From Proteus columbae (GTDB lineage: Bacteria > Pseudomonadota > Gammaproteobacteria > Enterobacterales > Enterobacteriaceae): DNA of 64,000 nt. Position 1 is the first letter of the stretch; each line of letters begins with the position of its first letter. The position numbers and the translations under genes are program-made. Positions 63,592 through 64,000 of the stretch are shown piece by piece. Under the pieces are notes generated by a model, which saw only the letters and a program-made list of their open reading frames with translations, ran no database searches and had not been told where the DNA came from. The stretch covers positions 1 to 64,000 of the forward strand of contig NZ_CP043925.1 in assembly GCF_009914335.1 (NCBI RefSeq). The letters are read 5' to 3'.

Positions 63592-64000
63592 TTAGAAAAA
63601 CAAACCATATTTTTTTTTCTTTAAATCAATAATAGTAATATTATCAATAGTATTATATGTGTGTATGCCAGAATAACCTTTTGGAGGATTAATTACATAT
63701 AAATCTTCTTTATTAATTAAATTTTCACCATAAGATATAGCACAGTCTTGATATAATGCCATTTTGGAATCTTTTAAATTCCCAGCATTTCTTGATCCTT
63801 CGTCCCCTATACGGGTAATAATGGCATCCTCTAGATTTAAATTTGCATTTAATAAATTTGAAATATTCCATTCTAGCAAACATCTATTACTATCTTTTGC
63901 ATGAGAGTAAATTGATGTGGTTATTTTGATATCATTCTTTTGAAAGTAAATATTAGTATCAGAAAAATGAAGAGTTTTACTTTTAATTAAAGTATGTATT
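63592..64000 (-). CDS. C-terminal part of an unrecognised O-antigen gene, cut by window edge
   Basis: The frame stays open from the stop at 63592 to the last base of the window, at least 136 residues, so the true start lies beyond 64000. Visible residues include SDTNIYFQKND, SNRCLLEWNISNLLNANLN, EGSRNAGNLKDSKMALYQDC and the C-terminus DLKKKKYGLFF. I recognise no family motif. It is 12 bases upstream of wzy on the same strand, so it belongs to the same operon. Confidence 0.6.
   Translation of the reverse strand, partial: IHTLIKSKTLHFSDTNIYFQKNDIKITTSIYSHAKDSNRCLLEWNISNLLNANLNLEDAIITRIGDEGSRNAGNLKDSKMALYQDCAISYGENLINKEDLYVINPPKGYSGIHTYNTIDNITIIDLKKKKYGLFF

Overview
This window looks like the chromosome of a Proteus species (Morganellaceae, Enterobacterales). 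The proteins are close to E. coli homologues but coding is AT-rich, and gene order follows the enterobacterial backbone: dnaA-dnaN-recF-gyrB, yicC/rph-pyrE-slmA-dut-coaBC-radC-rpmB-rpmG, mutM-coaD-waaA, waaC-waaF-hldD-kbl-tdh-yibQ-envC, and yibN-secB-gpsA-cysE-trmL. The polysaccharide cluster beside cysE/trmL sits where Proteus O-antigen loci are known to lie (between cpxA and secB). The species cannot be decided from this sequence alone.

Layout. 1-6044: replication operon from the first base of dnaA to gyrB. 6100-15510: mixed metabolic genes, namely an AbgT-type transporter with a PepT peptidase, asd, a PmtA-like methyltransferase, a MocR regulator divergent from a GNAT acetyltransferase, a Sel1-repeat exported protein and murQ. 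15511-22470: an accessory island holding an internally deleted IS3-family element (15571-16185), a 1647-residue RHS-repeat protein whose C-terminus looks like an ADP-ribosyltransferase toxin, and an unrecognised companion gene upstream in the same operon. 22471-29260: conserved housekeeping block (yicC to rpmG), with a pyrE attenuator, a long hairpin in the rpmB leader and structured sequence beyond slmA.

29367-47176: lipopolysaccharide core genes in two blocks. A four-gene glycosyltransferase operon plus waaL lies between rpmG and mutM, where E. coli has the two adjacent. coaD-waaE-waaA-wabH-wabG-waaQ and waaC-waaF-hldD form two leftward operons separated by a rightward pair, a WabN-like deacetylase and a GT9 enzyme. 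Together they build the inner core (Kdo, heptoses), the GalA/GlcN backbone shared with Klebsiella and a variable outer core, and ligate O-antigen. 47447-57943: threonine degradation (kbl-tdh), cell division/envelope (yibQ, envC), rimO, yibN, secB, gpsA, cysE, a second acetyltransferase and trmL. gpmI and grxC, normally here in E. coli, are absent.

57955-64000: downstream end of a very AT-rich O-antigen operon read leftward: a gene cut by the window edge, a Wzy-type polymerase, three glycosyltransferase-like genes and ugd last, 11 bases before trmL. No tRNA, rRNA, CRISPR array or prophage was seen. The most unusual locus is the RHS/ADP-ribosyltransferase pair with no visible immunity gene.
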